Of a stretch of 64,000 bases of DNA, positions 54,348 through 64,000 are shown in pieces. A model generated the notes under the pieces. The model had not been told where the DNA came from. It did not search any database and saw only the letters and a list, made by a program, of their open reading frames with translations. A program made the position numbers and the translations under genes. This DNA comes from Vibrio ruber DSM 16370. GTDB taxonomy: Bacteria; Pseudomonadota; Gammaproteobacteria; Enterobacterales; Vibrionaceae. The stretch covers positions 59,410 through 123,409 of the forward strand of contig NZ_FULE01000013.1 of assembly GCF_900163965.1 (NCBI RefSeq), in the 5' to 3' direction. Each line of letters starts with the position of its first letter. The stretch's first letter is position 1.

Positions 54348-56615
54348 ATGCTTAACAAAGAACTAGAATCTAGTTTGAACAATGCTTTTGCCCGAGCCCG
54401 GGATAAAAGACATGAGTATATGACTGTCGAGCATCTATTGCTTGCATTGTTAGAGAATGGAGCAGCGAAAGAAGCGTTAATTGCTTGTCGAGCGGATCTG
54501 GATGCTTTGCGTTCAGAGTTGGATGTGTTTATCGACAAAACGACACCCCTAATCCCGGAAAGTGACGAAACGCGGGAAACTCAGCCAACACTGAGCTTTC
54601 AGCGTGTATTACAACGCGCGGTATTTCATGTTCAGTCTTCCGGACGAAATGAAGTGACCGGTGCGAATGTTCTGGTTGCAATTTTTAGTGAACAAGAGTC
54701 TCAAGCCGCTTATCTGTTGAAAAAACATGATATTAGCCGCTTGGATATCGTCAACTACATTTCTCACGGTATTACCAAAACCTCAGGCTCCAGTGATGAG
54801 TCTGCCCCTGATTCTTTCGGTGCTGACAGCGCGGAAGATACGCCGTCTGAAGAGCGTCTGGAAAATTTTGCCAGCAACCTGAATCAGTTAGCGAAAAATG
54901 GTCAGATTGATCCATTGATTGGCCGAGACTATGAACTGGAGCGGACTGTCCAGGTTCTATGCCGTCGCCGTAAAAATAATCCGCTGCTGGTTGGTGAAGC
55001 CGGTGTCGGTAAAACTGCCATTGCTGAAGGGCTTGCCTGGCGAATCGTCGAAGGACAAGTGCCGGAAATTATCAAAGACAGTGTGATCTATTCACTTGAT
55101 ATCGGTTCTTTGTTGGCAGGAACAAAATATCGTGGTGATTTTGAGAAACGCTTTAAAAATATCCTCAAACAACTGGAAAAAGAAAAAGACGCGATTCTGT
55201 TCATTGATGAGATTCATACCATCATTGGCGCCGGGGCTGCTTCGGGCGGACAGGTTGATGCCGCGAATCTGATTAAGCCGCTCCTGAGTAGTGGTAAGTT
55301 ACGGTGTATCGGTTCTACGACTTATCAGGAATACAGTAATATATTCGAAAAAGAGCGTGCGCTTTCTCGCCGTTTCCAAAAAATCGATATTGCAGAACCA
55401 TCTTTGGATGACACCACGAAGATTTTGATGGGACTGAAAGCGAAATATGAAGCTCACCATGAAGTGCGTTATACCAATAAAGCGCTTCGGGCTGCGGTTG
55501 AGTTATCCGCGAAATATATCAATGAACGGCACTTGCCTGATAAAGCAATTGATGTGATTGATGAAGCGGGTGCGAGAGCGCGTTTGGTGCCTGCAAGTCG
55601 CCGTAAGAAAACGGTTGGTGTTTCGGATATCGAAACCATGGTCGCGAAGATGGCTCGAATTCCTGAGAAATCACTGTCTTCTTCTGACAAAGATGTATTA
55701 CAAAGCCTTGATCAGAAAATGAAGATGTTGGTCTTCGGACAGGATAATGCGATTGATGCACTGAGCGAAGCAATCAAATTATCGCGGGCCGGACTGGGAG
55801 CGGAAAATAAACCCGTCGGTTCATTCTTGTTTGCCGGTCCGACAGGGGTCGGTAAAACGGAAGTGACCATTCAGCTATCGAAATTGCTGGGGATTGAATT
55901 GCTGCGGTTTGATATGTCTGAATATGGTGAACGTCATTCTGTCAGCCGTCTTATCGGGGCACCTCCGGGTTATGTCGGATACGATCAAGGTGGGTTATTG
56001 ACTGATGCAGTGATTAAACATCCTCATGCGGTCGTATTGCTTGATGAGATTGAGAAAGCGCATCCGGATATTTTCAATCTGTTACTACAAGTGATGGATA
56101 ATGGGACACTGACGGATAACAATGGGCGTAAAGCGGACTTCCGTAATATTATCATGGTGATGACCACTAATGCTGGTGTCGCTGAAACGGTGAAAAAATC
56201 AATTGGTCTGATTCAGCAGGATCACAGTCATGATGCCATGTCTGAGATTAAGAAGGTCTTCAGTCCGGAATTTAGAAACCGTTTAGATAATATTATCTGG
56301 TTCAATGCGCTGGATGAGCGTGTCATTCATCAGGTTGTCGATAAATTCGTGGTTGAATTGCAAGCCCAACTGGATGCTCGCGGAGTGTCGCTGGAAGTTT
56401 CTGAAGAAGCAAGACACTGGCTGGCACAGAAAGGTTACGATAAAGAGATGGGTGCACGTCCGATGAGTCGAGTTATTCAGGAGAAACTGAAAAAACCACT
56501 GGCAAACGAATTATTGTTTGGTGCTTTAGTGGATGGCGGTACAGTGAAGGTATCTCTGAAAGACGATGAACCTGCATTCGAGTATATCGGAGCAAAAGAA
56601 GCCGCAGTTCATTAA
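54348..56615 (+). CDS. clpA: ATP-dependent Clp protease ATP-binding subunit ClpA
   Basis: ClpA is the unfoldase ring that feeds ClpP. The 755-residue protein has the N-domain (1-145, [14 protein letters not shown]), an acidic linker, AAA-1 with GEAGVGKTA and [13 protein letters not shown], and AAA-2 with [10 protein letters not shown] and [13 protein letters not shown]. The ClpP-docking IGL loop (SIGLIQQD) is present. The start at 54348 has AAGGGGG 7 bases before it; the in-frame 54270 start lies in clpS. It is followed by a terminator. Confidence 0.96.
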   Translation: MLNKELESSLNNAFARARDKRHEYMTVEHLLLALLENGAAKEALIACRADLDALRSELDVFIDKTTPLIPESDETRETQPTLSFQRVLQRAVFHVQSSGRNEVTGANVLVAIFSEQESQAAYLLKKHDISRLDIVNYISHGITKTSGSSDESAPDSFGADSAEDTPSEERLENFASNLNQLAKNGQIDPLIGRDYELERTVQVLCRRRKNNPLLVGEAGVGKTAIAEGLAWRIVEGQVPEIIKDSVIYSLDIGSLLAGTKYRGDFEKRFKNILKQLEKEKDAILFIDEIHTIIGAGAASGGQVDAANLIKPLLSSGKLRCIGSTTYQEYSNIFEKERALSRRFQKIDIAEPSLDDTTKILMGLKAKYEAHHEVRYTNKALRAAVELSAKYINERHLPDKAIDVIDEAGARARLVPASRRKKTVGVSDIETMVAKMARIPEKSLSSSDKDVLQSLDQKMKMLVFGQDNAIDALSEAIKLSRAGLGAENKPVGSFLFAGPTGVGKTEVTIQLSKLLGIELLRFDMSEYGERHSVSRLIGAPPGYVGYDQGGLLTDAVIKHPHAVVLLDEIEKAHPDIFNLLLQVMDNGTLTDNNGRKADFRNIIMVMTTNAGVAETVKKSIGLIQQDHSHDAMSEIKKVFSPEFRNRLDNIIWFNALDERVIHQVVDKFVVELQAQLDARGVSLEVSEEARHWLAQKGYDKEMGARPMSRVIQEKLKKPLANELLFGALVDGGTVKVSLKDDEPAFEYIGAKEAAVH

Positions 56616-56639
56616 TGATTGCTGAACTGGTGTGATAAA

Positions 56640-56668
56640 AAACGGAGCATTTTTGCTCCGTTTTTTTT
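56640..56668. terminator. Bidirectional terminator between clpA and infA
   Basis: AACGGAGCA pairs with TGCTCCGTT across a T-rich loop and is flanked by runs of A and T, so it can serve both convergent genes. Confidence 0.9.
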
Positions 56669-56686
56669 GGCAGACTGCTTGAGGGA

Positions 56687-56905
<219 letters not shown>

Positions 56906-56984
56906 TTAATCCTCTTCAAAATGTGGCGAAAAATCCGGCATGTATTTTGCCGTCATCTCTGAAAATAGTAAAGTTGCGCGTATT

Positions 56985-57671
56985 CTACCCTTGCCAACGT
57001 TGATTTACTAGCCTTTGATGCGGTTGAAAGCGTGTTTTATAATTCATGGCCGGACATTCATCGATCTGATAACCCAGATATAGCCAAACTTTTTGCTGCT
57101 GGTGGCAATATTGAGCCTGCAATAGGACAGCGAGCGTTCCCAGCGAAAGCTTCTCATCGGGGTCATAAAATGTATAGAAAGCGCTTGCGCTTTGGGGTAA
57201 CAGGTCAGTGACAGCTACCGCAACGAGTTGTTCTGCTTTATAAATATGCAGGTAGACTGTTTTAAGCCAACTACAGGAAGAAAACTGGGCAAAGTCTTCC
57301 CGGTTAGGCGGATACATACTGCCATGACGATGACGTTGGTTAATATAGCGTTTGTAAAGAGGATACCAGTCAGGATCCAGACTTTCTTTGACTTCCCAGC
57401 GAAACTGATTTGACTTATTTAACAGGCGCTTTTGACTTCTGCTGAGATGAAGCGCTGTGATCGACACCCGAATTGCCTGACAAAGCTGACAGTTGTCACA
57501 ATGCGGTTTATAGATGGTATCACCACTTCTTCTGAATCCATTCGCGAGTAACATTTCATATTGAGCGGGGGTATGGAGATCGCCATCCATGGCAATTGCG
57601 ACACGCTCCTGTCGCTCTGGTAAATAGCTGCATGGATGGTTATGGCTTAATCCAATTCGTATATTTTGCAT
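56985..57671 (-). CDS. bpt: Aspartate/glutamate leucyltransferase Bpt
   Basis: Bpt adds Leu from Leu-tRNA to proteins starting with Asp or Glu, making them N-degron substrates for ClpS. The 228-residue protein has SYLPERQERVA, the zinc-type Cys motif CDNCQLCQAIRV, and YLGYQIDECPAMNYKTRFQPHQ near the end, the ATE/Bpt signature. E. coli lacks this gene; Vibrio species have it. It starts 21 bases after the aat stop on the same strand, so they are probably cotranscribed. Confidence 0.93.
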   Translation of the reverse strand: MQNIRIGLSHNHPCSYLPERQERVAIAMDGDLHTPAQYEMLLANGFRRSGDTIYKPHCDNCQLCQAIRVSITALHLSRSQKRLLNKSNQFRWEVKESLDPDWYPLYKRYINQRHRHGSMYPPNREDFAQFSSCSWLKTVYLHIYKAEQLVAVAVTDLLPQSASAFYTFYDPDEKLSLGTLAVLLQAQYCHQQQKVWLYLGYQIDECPAMNYKTRFQPHQRLVNQRWQG

Positions 57672-57692
57672 AAAATTTGATCAATCTGCTTA

Positions 57693-58400
57693 TCAGTTTA
57701 ATGATATCCATTGTGGATAATAACAGTTGGGATCTATCTCTTTATATTTAAGTTTGGATAATGTTTTCATAAATTGATCGCGTTCAAGCGTTTCAGCACC
57801 CAAAGATGCCAAATGAGGATTCATGACCTGGCAATCGATCAGTTGTCCGCCGTGTTGAGCAAAGTGCTGACAAAAGGCCCATAATCCGATTTTTGAGGCA
57901 TTGGTTTTTAAACTGAACATGGATTCACCACAGAAAATCTGTCCGACTTGAATCCCATATAAACCACCAACGATTTCTGAATCCTGCCAAACTTCAATCG
58001 AGTGACAATAGCCTAAGCGAGATAACCGTTGGTAAGCCGCTTTCATTTCAGGTGTCAGCCATGTTTCTGATGGTGGGCGAGTATCAGCACATAAATTTAT
58101 GATTTTATCAGTACACTGATTCATACTGATGGCATAGCTCGCTTTTCTCTGAAATTTACGGAGACTTTTAGCGGGTTTAAATGTCTTAGGTGAGATAATC
58201 GCTCTTGGTGACGGGCTCCACCACAGAATCGGCTCTCCGGGACTATACCAGGGAAAAATGCCAGAACGGTATGCGGCAAGAAGCCGATCCGGATGGAGAT
58301 CCCCGCCAAAGGCAAGTAACCCGTTTGGTTCGTCCAGGGCTTGATCGAGTGGTGGGAATGAATATTCATCCTTGGCCAGTTCTGGGAGATAGATTGTCAT
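57693..58400 (-). CDS. aat: Leucyl/phenylalanyl-tRNA-protein transferase
   Basis: Aat attaches Leu or Phe to proteins starting with Lys or Arg, again creating ClpS substrates. The 235-residue GNAT-like enzyme has FPPLDQALDEPNGLLAFGGDL, GIFPWYSPGEPILWWSP, GYCHSIEVWQD and IFCGESMFS, all conserved in the family. It is divergent from the glycine-zipper gene and upstream of bpt. Confidence 0.95.
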   Translation of the reverse strand: MTIYLPELAKDEYSFPPLDQALDEPNGLLAFGGDLHPDRLLAAYRSGIFPWYSPGEPILWWSPSPRAIISPKTFKPAKSLRKFQRKASYAISMNQCTDKIINLCADTRPPSETWLTPEMKAAYQRLSRLGYCHSIEVWQDSEIVGGLYGIQVGQIFCGESMFSLKTNASKIGLWAFCQHFAQHGGQLIDCQVMNPHLASLGAETLERDQFMKTLSKLKYKEIDPNCYYPQWISLN

Positions 58401-58428
58401 ATCAATTCAGTTTGTCGGAGATCTGTTT

Positions 58429-58884
58429 ATGCGCTTGTTAATTCTGATCTTATTGGTTTTTCCTCTGATTGCAAATGCTGCTTATGAAAGAAATGTTGCG
58501 CGTCCGGTTGATAAAGTTGTTTTTGGTCAGGTCGAGTCTGTCCGCTATTTTTCCCAGACCGAAGTAGTACATGCCCGTGCCAATGGTTGGGAAACCTTCA
58601 TCGGTGCAGTTGCCGGCGGTATTATCGGCCATCAATTTGGTGATGGACATGGTCAGTCACTGGCGACGGTTGTCGGCTCGATTGCCGGTGGGAGTATTGC
58701 CCGGCAGCATGCGACCCGCGCTTATCAGAGAGAAGATAAGGCGGTTGAATTATTGATCAAAGTTGAAGGTGAGCAGTATATCGATGTGATTCAGGAAGTT
58801 GATCCCAACATGATTTTTACCCGGGATGATCGGGTTCGTATTCTTTACTTCCATGATGGTGTTCGCGTCGATAAAGTCTATTAG
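58429..58884 (+). CDS. Glycine-zipper envelope protein
   Basis: The 151-residue protein has a signal peptide (MRLLILILLVFPLIANA, cleaved near residue 17) and a glycine zipper at about 64-92: FIGAVAGGIIGHQFGDGHGQSLATVVGSIAGGSI. This kind of 2TM zipper inserts in membranes and is also found in SlyB and Rcp-type envelope proteins. No lipobox Cys is present. The C-terminal part is a small strand-rich domain. The exact function is unknown. Confidence 0.75.
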   Translation: MRLLILILLVFPLIANAAYERNVARPVDKVVFGQVESVRYFSQTEVVHARANGWETFIGAVAGGIIGHQFGDGHGQSLATVVGSIAGGSIARQHATRAYQREDKAVELLIKVEGEQYIDVIQEVDPNMIFTRDDRVRILYFHDGVRVDKVY

Positions 58885-59037
58885 TCTCAGAAAATCGATG
58901 CTAAAGAGGTCGTTTTTATGACGAATTGATGTTTTTGATACTAGTTTTCACTCAGGAATTTCGATAGTCTCACAGTACGAAAAATTTTCACTGCTCATCA
59001 AAATGAACACGAGTGGTGCAAGGAAAACAATCTTTAA

Positions 59038-60324
59038 ATGGAAAGCCTTACATTACAACCGATCAAAAGTATTCAGGGTGAAGTCAATTTACCCGGTTCA
59101 AAGAGTGTATCCAACCGAGCGTTACTTTTAGCCGCCTTCGCTAAGGGAACGACACGTCTGACCAACTTGTTAGATAGTGATGATATTCGCCATATGCTGA
59201 ATGCATTGAAAGCTCTGGGCGTATCTTATCGTCTTTCTGACGATAAAACGGTTTGTGAAGTCGATGGATTAGGGCACGCTTTCCAATCTGACAATGATGT
59301 GCTGGAGCTGTTTCTCGGCAATGCCGGTACAGCAATGCGTCCTTTAGCTGCGGCGTTGTGTCTGGGTAGCGGTACTTATACGCTGACCGGTGAGCCACGC
59401 ATGAAAGAACGGCCGATTGGTCATTTGGTGGATGCCTTGCGTCAGGCTGGTGCGGATATTCAGTATCTGGAAAATGAAAACTTTCCGCCACTTCGGATTC
59501 GTGGTACGGGTTTAAAAGGCGGTACCGTTCGCATTGATGGCTCAATTTCCAGCCAGTTTTTGACAGCATTTCTGATGTCAGCACCGTTGGCTGACCATGA
59601 AACACGGATTGAGATTGTCGGCGAATTAGTATCGAAACCTTATATCGATATTACGCTGCATATTATGGCGACATTTGGTGTCTCCGTTACCAATAATGAT
59701 TATCGGGAATTTATCATTCAGGGTGGGCAGTCCTATATATCACCCGGTGATTTTCTGGTTGAAGGCGATGCTTCTTCGGCCTCTTATTTCCTTGCCGCCG
59801 CTGCGATTCAGGGTGGTTCGGTGAAAGTCACAGGGATTGGTAAAAACAGTATTCAGGGAGATATTCACTTTGCGGATGCGCTGGAAAAAATGGGCACTAA
59901 AATTGAGTGGGGCGATGACTATATCTGTGCTCACCGCGGTACGTTAAAAGCCATCGATATGGATTTCAATCATATTCCTGATGCGGCAATGACGATTGCA
60001 ACGACAGCGCTGTTTGCCGAAGGAACAACAGCAATCCGTAATGTGTATAACTGGCGGGTGAAAGAAACTGATCGTCTGACCGCAATGGCAACGGAGCTCC
60101 GCAAAGTCGGTGCTCAGGTTGAAGAAGGCGAGGACTATATCATTATTACCCCGCCGGCTGTTTTACAACATGCGGCAATTGATACCTATGATGACCATCG
60201 TATGGCGATGTGTTTTTCACTGGTTGCTTTGAGCGAGACCCCCGTAACCATTAACGACCCGGGTTGTACATCGAAGACGTTTCCTGATTATTTTGAGCGT
60301 TTGCAAGGTTTAAGTCATTCATAA
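59038..60324 (+). CDS. aroA: 3-phosphoshikimate 1-carboxyvinyltransferase (EPSP synthase)
   Basis: AroA transfers enolpyruvyl from PEP to shikimate-3-phosphate in aromatic amino-acid synthesis. The 428-residue protein has [41 protein letters not shown], and [13 protein letters not shown]. The residues contacting PEP and shikimate-3-phosphate are in place, and NAGTAMRP marks class I enzymes. A purine-rich AAGGAAAAC lies before the ATG. It is monocistronic here; in many enterics it follows serC. Confidence 0.96.
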   Translation: MESLTLQPIKSIQGEVNLPGSKSVSNRALLLAAFAKGTTRLTNLLDSDDIRHMLNALKALGVSYRLSDDKTVCEVDGLGHAFQSDNDVLELFLGNAGTAMRPLAAALCLGSGTYTLTGEPRMKERPIGHLVDALRQAGADIQYLENENFPPLRIRGTGLKGGTVRIDGSISSQFLTAFLMSAPLADHETRIEIVGELVSKPYIDITLHIMATFGVSVTNNDYREFIIQGGQSYISPGDFLVEGDASSASYFLAAAAIQGGSVKVTGIGKNSIQGDIHFADALEKMGTKIEWGDDYICAHRGTLKAIDMDFNHIPDAAMTIATTALFAEGTTAIRNVYNWRVKETDRLTAMATELRKVGAQVEEGEDYIIITPPAVLQHAAIDTYDDHRMAMCFSLVALSETPVTINDPGCTSKTFPDYFERLQGLSHS

Positions 60325-60411
60325 TGACAAAACCAGCAGCGATGTCAGCAGGTGTACCCGCAATAGCCGCTTACTTGATGTAGGCGGCATAAATTGACGA
60401 TATTCATGCTT

Positions 60412-60678
60412 CTATCGTGTTTCGCTGGTTTCATCCTGAAGCGTAAATTCTTTCGACAATTGGTGAGCTAGATATTTGAACATGTTAAATACGGCGGTTG
60501 TTTTTGCCGTCGGTAAACCTTGCTCATCAAGGAAATAGTTGCCTTTAAATACCAGAACGCCGTCTTTTTCTTCAACTGAGTCAGCACGCATTCCTTCAAT
60601 GTAATGTTCATGTTCCTGAATCAATTGATTGGCAATCATGAGCAGATCTGCAGTGGAAATGGCTTTTTTATCGTTCAT
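60412..60678 (-). CDS. yciN: DUF2498 family protein YciN
   Basis: The 88-residue protein starts MNDKKAISTADLLMIANQLIQEHE and includes GVLVFKGNYFLDEQGLPT and KTTAVFNMFKYLAHQLSKEF, as in E. coli YciN. The E. coli gene also lies next to topA. GGAGGGAC directly before the ATG is a strong ribosome site. The function is unknown. Confidence 0.9.
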   Translation of the reverse strand: MNDKKAISTADLLMIANQLIQEHEHYIEGMRADSVEEKDGVLVFKGNYFLDEQGLPTAKTTAVFNMFKYLAHQLSKEFTLQDETSETR

Positions 60679-61111
60679 TTGTCCCTCCTTTCATCCGAGT
60701 TGGCTCATTTTATACTGAAATGACTCTGATATGCAGTTTTTGCGAGAAAGTGCTCACTGAGAAGCCAGAATAATGGCGGTTATCATGGCTTATTCTGTGA
60801 CTTATCCCATAGAACGGTGGATTTTTTTCGAGAGATGTCGAGAGTCCATTTAGTATACGCAGGCAGTTAAAGATGGCCGTTTGAGAATGGGTTCTATTAT
60901 AGAAGACGGTATCCTGAGCGAGATTACCTGAGTGTGTATCTGAGTTTTAGACTAAGCTAAAATTCAATTCGGACAATTGTCGAGCAATTAAGTATCAATT
61001 TGCAAAAACAGGTTGATCTTCTGGTTATCTCGCTCGATAGTAAAAAGAAGTCTAATTTTGAGTGTAATTGCGGCCAAGTTCGCATTTGGATTAAGGACAT
61101 TTGAGTCAATT
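60679..61111. other. Intergenic region between yciN and topA
   Basis: About 430 bases with no supported ORF. It should hold the divergent promoters of yciN and topA. GACAATTGTC at 60972-60981 is a perfect palindrome of unknown meaning. The topA start at 61112 has AAGGA a little far upstream. Confidence 0.4.
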
Positions 61112-63742
61112 ATGGGTAAATCACTGGTTATAGTGGAGTCTCCAGCCAAAGCTAAAACGATTAATAAATATCTTGGCCGAGACTATATTGTGAAGTCTAG
61201 TGTCGGTCATGTCCGAGATCTTCCTACCTCTGGTCAAGCAAGTTCAACCAAAAAATCAACACCTGTTTCAACGAAACATTTAAGTGCAGAAGAGAAAGAA
61301 CGTTTAAAAAAAGAGAAAGAACGCAATGCGCTGATTAAAAAAATGGGTGTTGATCCTTACCATGGTTGGGAAGCAAATTATCAGATACTTCCGGGCAAGG
61401 AAAAAGTCGTTTCTGAACTTCAGAAGTTAGCTAAAGATGCTGACTGCGTTTACCTCGCAACGGATTTGGACCGTGAGGGGGAAGCGATCGCATGGCATCT
61501 GCGCGAGATTATCGGTGGAGAAGAGGACCGCTACAAACGCGTTGTCTTTAATGAAATCACCAAAAATGCAATCCAACAGGCTTTCCACGAGCCTGGTGAA
61601 CTGAATATGGATGGCGTGAATGCTCAGCAAGCACGTCGTTTTATGGATCGTGTTGTGGGATTCATGGTTTCTCCGCTGCTGTGGAAGAAAGTTGCCCGTG
61701 GTCTGTCGGCTGGTCGGGTTCAGTCTGTTGCGGTCAAGCTACTGGTTGAGAAAGAGCGAGAAATTAAGGCGTTTGTACCGGAAGAGTTTTGGGATATTCA
61801 CGCCGATACCCAAACTCCGGATGGCAATGCTCTGCGACTGCTTGTTGCACAGAAAGACGGTGTGGCATTTAAGCCACTGAATGAGCAGGATGCCAAAGCT
61901 GCGGTGAGTGTGCTTGAATCGGCACAATATGAGGTGTGTAAGCGGGAAGACCGCCCCACATCGAGTAAACCGTCTGCGCCATTTATTACCTCGACATTGC
62001 AACAAGCCGCAAGTACGCGTTTGGGATATGGTGTAAAGAAAACCATGATGCTCGCGCAACGTTTGTATGAAGCCGGATATATCACTTATATGCGGACGGA
62101 TTCAACCAATTTGAGTGCTGAAGCAGTCGATGCTGTCCGGGGTTATGTGCAGACCAATTTCGGCGCAGCCTATCTACCCGACAGCCCGAATGTGTATGGC
62201 AGCAAAGCGGGGGCACAAGAGGCTCATGAAGCGATTCGGCCTTCGGATGTCAATGTTCTGGCTGATGCGCTGGAAGGGATGGATGCAGATGCGCATAAAC
62301 TGTACACCTTAATCTGGAATCAGTTTGTTGCCTGTCAAATGACACCTGCCCGCTATGACTCAACCACAATTAGTGTCAAAGCTGCTGAATACACGCTGAA
62401 AGCGAAAGGGCGTATTCTGAAATTTGATGGCTGGACTCGTGTTCAGAAACCATTGGGCAAGAATGAAGATCAAATTTTGCCGGGTGTACAAATTGGTGAA
62501 AGGTTGTCTTTAGATGCGTTGGATCCAAAGCAACACTTTACGAAACCGCCGGCGAGATATACCGAAGCCGCACTGGTAAAAGAGCTTGAGAAGCGAGGGA
62601 TTGGCCGACCATCAACTTATGCGTCGATTATCTCCACGATTCAGGATCGTGGCTACGCAAAAATTGAGCAACGACGCTTTTACGCAGAAAAAATGGGTGA
62701 GATTGTTACGGATCGTTTAGATGATAGTTTTAATGATCTGATGAACTATGATTTTACCGCCCGCATGGAAGAGAAGCTGGACCAGATTGCTGAAGGAAAT
62801 GCGAAATGGAAAGGTGTTCTTGATAACTTTTTCAGTGATTTTTCCGTCTCCCTTGAGCAGGCTGAACAACAGGAAGAAGACGGCGGCATGAAGCCGAATC
62901 ATATTGTTCTGACCAATATTGAGTGTCCGACCTGCTCCCGGCCTATGGGAATTCGTACGGCTTCGACCGGAGTATTCCTTGGCTGTTCCGGGTATGCTTT
63001 ACCACCAAAAGAGCGTTGTAAGACGACAATTAATTTGGGGGATGAGGACGGCGTCATTAATGTCCTTGAAGAGGATGTTGAAACGGCTGCCTTGCGGGCG
63101 AAAAAACGGTGTCCGATTTGTGAAACCGCCATGGATGCTTATCTGATCGATGATAAGCGCAAGTTACATGTTTGTGGTAACAATCCGAATTGTGACGGGT
63201 ATATCGTCGAACATGGTGAGTTTAAGGTCAAAGGATACGACGGGCCTGTTGTTGAATGTGACAAATGTGGTTCAGATATGGTGCTGAAAAACGGTCGTTT
63301 CGGTAAATATATGGGATGCACCAATGAGTCATGTAAAAATACCCGGAAAATTCTGAAAAACGGTGAAATAGCGCCACCCAAGGAAGAGCCGGTGCATTTC
63401 CCTGAATTACCGTGTGAGAAGTCGGACGCTTACTTTGTTTTACGTGATGGTGCATCCGGACTATTTATGGCTGCCAGTAACTTCCCGAAATCAAGAGAAA
63501 CCCGGGCACCGTTAGTTGAAGAATTTGCGCGTTTTGAAGAACGAATTCCCGACAAGTTTAAATATTTGGCTTCTGCGCCGGCTCATGACCCCGATGGCAT
63601 ACCCGCTGTGATTCGGTTTAGCCGTAAATCGAAAGAGCATTATGTGCGTACCGAAGTTGATGGCAAACCGACCGGTTGGACGGTTCTTTATGTCGATGGT
63701 CAATGGCAGATCACAGATAAGAGAAAAAAAGTGAAATCATAA
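61112..63742 (+). CDS. topA: DNA topoisomerase I
   Basis: TopA relaxes negative supercoils. The 876-residue type IA enzyme has the Toprim domain ([16 protein letters not shown], and [13 protein letters not shown] with its Mg-binding acids). The catalytic Tyr326 lies in ITYMRTDST. Three C-terminal zinc-binding Cys4 domains follow from about residue 605 (CPTC, CPIC and CDKC starts), then zinc-lacking ribbon domains. The ATG at 61112 begins this conserved start; the in-frame 61013 start adds an unconserved leader. An IS200-type element follows its terminator. Confidence 0.97.
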   Translation: MGKSLVIVESPAKAKTINKYLGRDYIVKSSVGHVRDLPTSGQASSTKKSTPVSTKHLSAEEKERLKKEKERNALIKKMGVDPYHGWEANYQILPGKEKVVSELQKLAKDADCVYLATDLDREGEAIAWHLREIIGGEEDRYKRVVFNEITKNAIQQAFHEPGELNMDGVNAQQARRFMDRVVGFMVSPLLWKKVARGLSAGRVQSVAVKLLVEKEREIKAFVPEEFWDIHADTQTPDGNALRLLVAQKDGVAFKPLNEQDAKAAVSVLESAQYEVCKREDRPTSSKPSAPFITSTLQQAASTRLGYGVKKTMMLAQRLYEAGYITYMRTDSTNLSAEAVDAVRGYVQTNFGAAYLPDSPNVYGSKAGAQEAHEAIRPSDVNVLADALEGMDADAHKLYTLIWNQFVACQMTPARYDSTTISVKAAEYTLKAKGRILKFDGWTRVQKPLGKNEDQILPGVQIGERLSLDALDPKQHFTKPPARYTEAALVKELEKRGIGRPSTYASIISTIQDRGYAKIEQRRFYAEKMGEIVTDRLDDSFNDLMNYDFTARMEEKLDQIAEGNAKWKGVLDNFFSDFSVSLEQAEQQEEDGGMKPNHIVLTNIECPTCSRPMGIRTASTGVFLGCSGYALPPKERCKTTINLGDEDGVINVLEEDVETAALRAKKRCPICETAMDAYLIDDKRKLHVCGNNPNCDGYIVEHGEFKVKGYDGPVVECDKCGSDMVLKNGRFGKYMGCTNESCKNTRKILKNGEIAPPKEEPVHFPELPCEKSDAYFVLRDGASGLFMAASNFPKSRETRAPLVEEFARFEERIPDKFKYLASAPAHDPDGIPAVIRFSRKSKEHYVRTEVDGKPTGWTVLYVDGQWQITDKRKKVKS

Positions 63743-63748
63743 TGAACT

Positions 63749-63775
63749 AAGGCAGCGATTCGCTGCCTTTTTGTA
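63749..63775 (+). terminator. Terminator after topA
   Basis: AAGGCAGCG pairs with CGCTGCCTT across ATT and is followed by TTT, ending the topA transcript just before the insertion element. Confidence 0.88.
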
Positions 63776-63839
63776 TAGAGAAAACCCCCAGCTAGGCTGG
63801 GGGTTCCGTAAAGCTTACAGCTATAAGTCAGTTATATAA

Positions 63840-63908
63840 CCCCTTTCAATTTGATAAAAACGTCTTGTGGTCTGGCAACTACAAGAGTTAATTAAGAATT
63901 GAAAGGGG
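63840..63908 (+). promoter_or_regulatory. mRNA structure hiding the transposase ribosome site
   Basis: CCCCTTTCAATT (63840-63851) is perfectly complementary over 12 bases to AATTGAAAGGGG (63897-63908), which contains the transposase Shine-Dalgarno. IS200 elements are known to repress transposase translation by such a structure. Confidence 0.75.
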
Positions 63909-63914
63909 GTCCCA

Positions 63915-64000
63915 ATGGGGGACGAAAAGAGCTTAGCGCACACGCGCTGGAACTGTAAATACCACATAGTCTTTGCACCGAAATATAGAAGGCAAGTGTT
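63915..64000 (+). CDS. tnpA: IS200 family transposase TnpA, N-terminal part
   Basis: Twenty-eight codons read MGDEKSLAHTRWNCKYHI and then VFAPKYRRQV. This is the typical N-terminus of the small Y1 (HUH-type) transposases of the IS200 group. These enzymes cut and join single-stranded DNA with one Tyr and need no inverted ends. AAAGGGGG lies just before the ATG. The gene runs off the window, so it cannot be said whether it is intact. Confidence 0.88.
   Translation, partial: MGDEKSLAHTRWNCKYHIVFAPKYRRQV

Larger units (their letters stand above)
63776..64000 (+). mobile_element. IS200-type insertion element, left part
   Basis: The element's left end has a subterminal hairpin, AACCCCCAGC (63783-63792) with GCTGGGGGTT (63796-63805), the kind of imperfect or perfect palindrome that IS200/IS605 transposases recognise. 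A transposase start follows. It is inserted just past the topA terminator, so topA is intact. The exact left boundary is uncertain by a few bases, and the right end is outside the window. Confidence 0.85.

Noticed and set aside
59141..59605. 154-residue ORF antisense to aroA
   Set aside because: It lies wholly inside a strongly conserved gene and has no family traits or promoter evidence.

Overview
The window reads as a chromosomal segment of a gamma-proteobacterium of the Vibrionaceae. This rests on gene content and order: lolA-rarA-serS, purB-hflD-mnmA, gsk, a VicH-type H-NS, a his operon with its own leader peptide, monomeric isocitrate dehydrogenase beside rluE, cspD/clpS-clpA, bpt-aat, and yciN/topA. 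Species cannot be fixed from the sequence alone. Most of the window is conserved core; the more variable stretches are 6.3-9.7 kb, 11.4-21.6 kb and 27.2-33.1 kb.

Layout. 1-4.5 kb: the first codons of dusC (leftward), a SEC-C protein, lolA, rarA and serS. 4.7-9.7 kb: an RstB-like histidine kinase without an adjacent regulator, then AT-rich accessory genes (DUF6653, an S41 lipoprotein protease, DUF1203, DUF1883). 9.7-15 kb: ABC-F protein YbiT, a tandem-DUF2061 membrane protein under a perfect Fur box, a secreted dienelactone-hydrolase-like enzyme, an acyltransferase-3 protein and a YgjV-like protein. 15.4-21.5 kb: a five-gene sugar-uptake operon (binding protein, ATPase, two permeases, FGGY pentulose kinase). 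21.6-27.2 kb: a VanZ-like protein and the biotin genes, bioA divergent from bioBFCD with a BirA-type operator between them. 27.2-32.6 kb: a leftward envelope-stress-like module (yjfC, yjfI, yjfJ/PspA family, RCK potassium channel, yjfK, yjfL, yjfM), the best candidate here for an incompletely understood system. 33-40 kb: a small protein, htpX, purB-hflD-mnmA, gsk and hns.

40.4-49.9 kb holds two amino-acid regulatory RNAs in a row. A lysine riboswitch precedes an NhaC-family transporter, and a histidine leader peptide with attenuator precedes the complete hisGDCBHAFI operon. 49.9-53.3 kb: rluE and monomeric icd are divergent, separated by an intergenic region rich in inverted repeats. 53.3-58.4 kb groups N-degron functions: clpS-clpA (recognition and unfolding) next to bpt and aat (N-terminal amino-acid attachment), with infA and cspD. 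58.4-63.8 kb: a glycine-zipper protein, aroA, yciN and topA. The window ends inside an IS200-type element inserted just after the topA terminator.

No tRNA or rRNA genes, CRISPR arrays or prophage genes were recognised.
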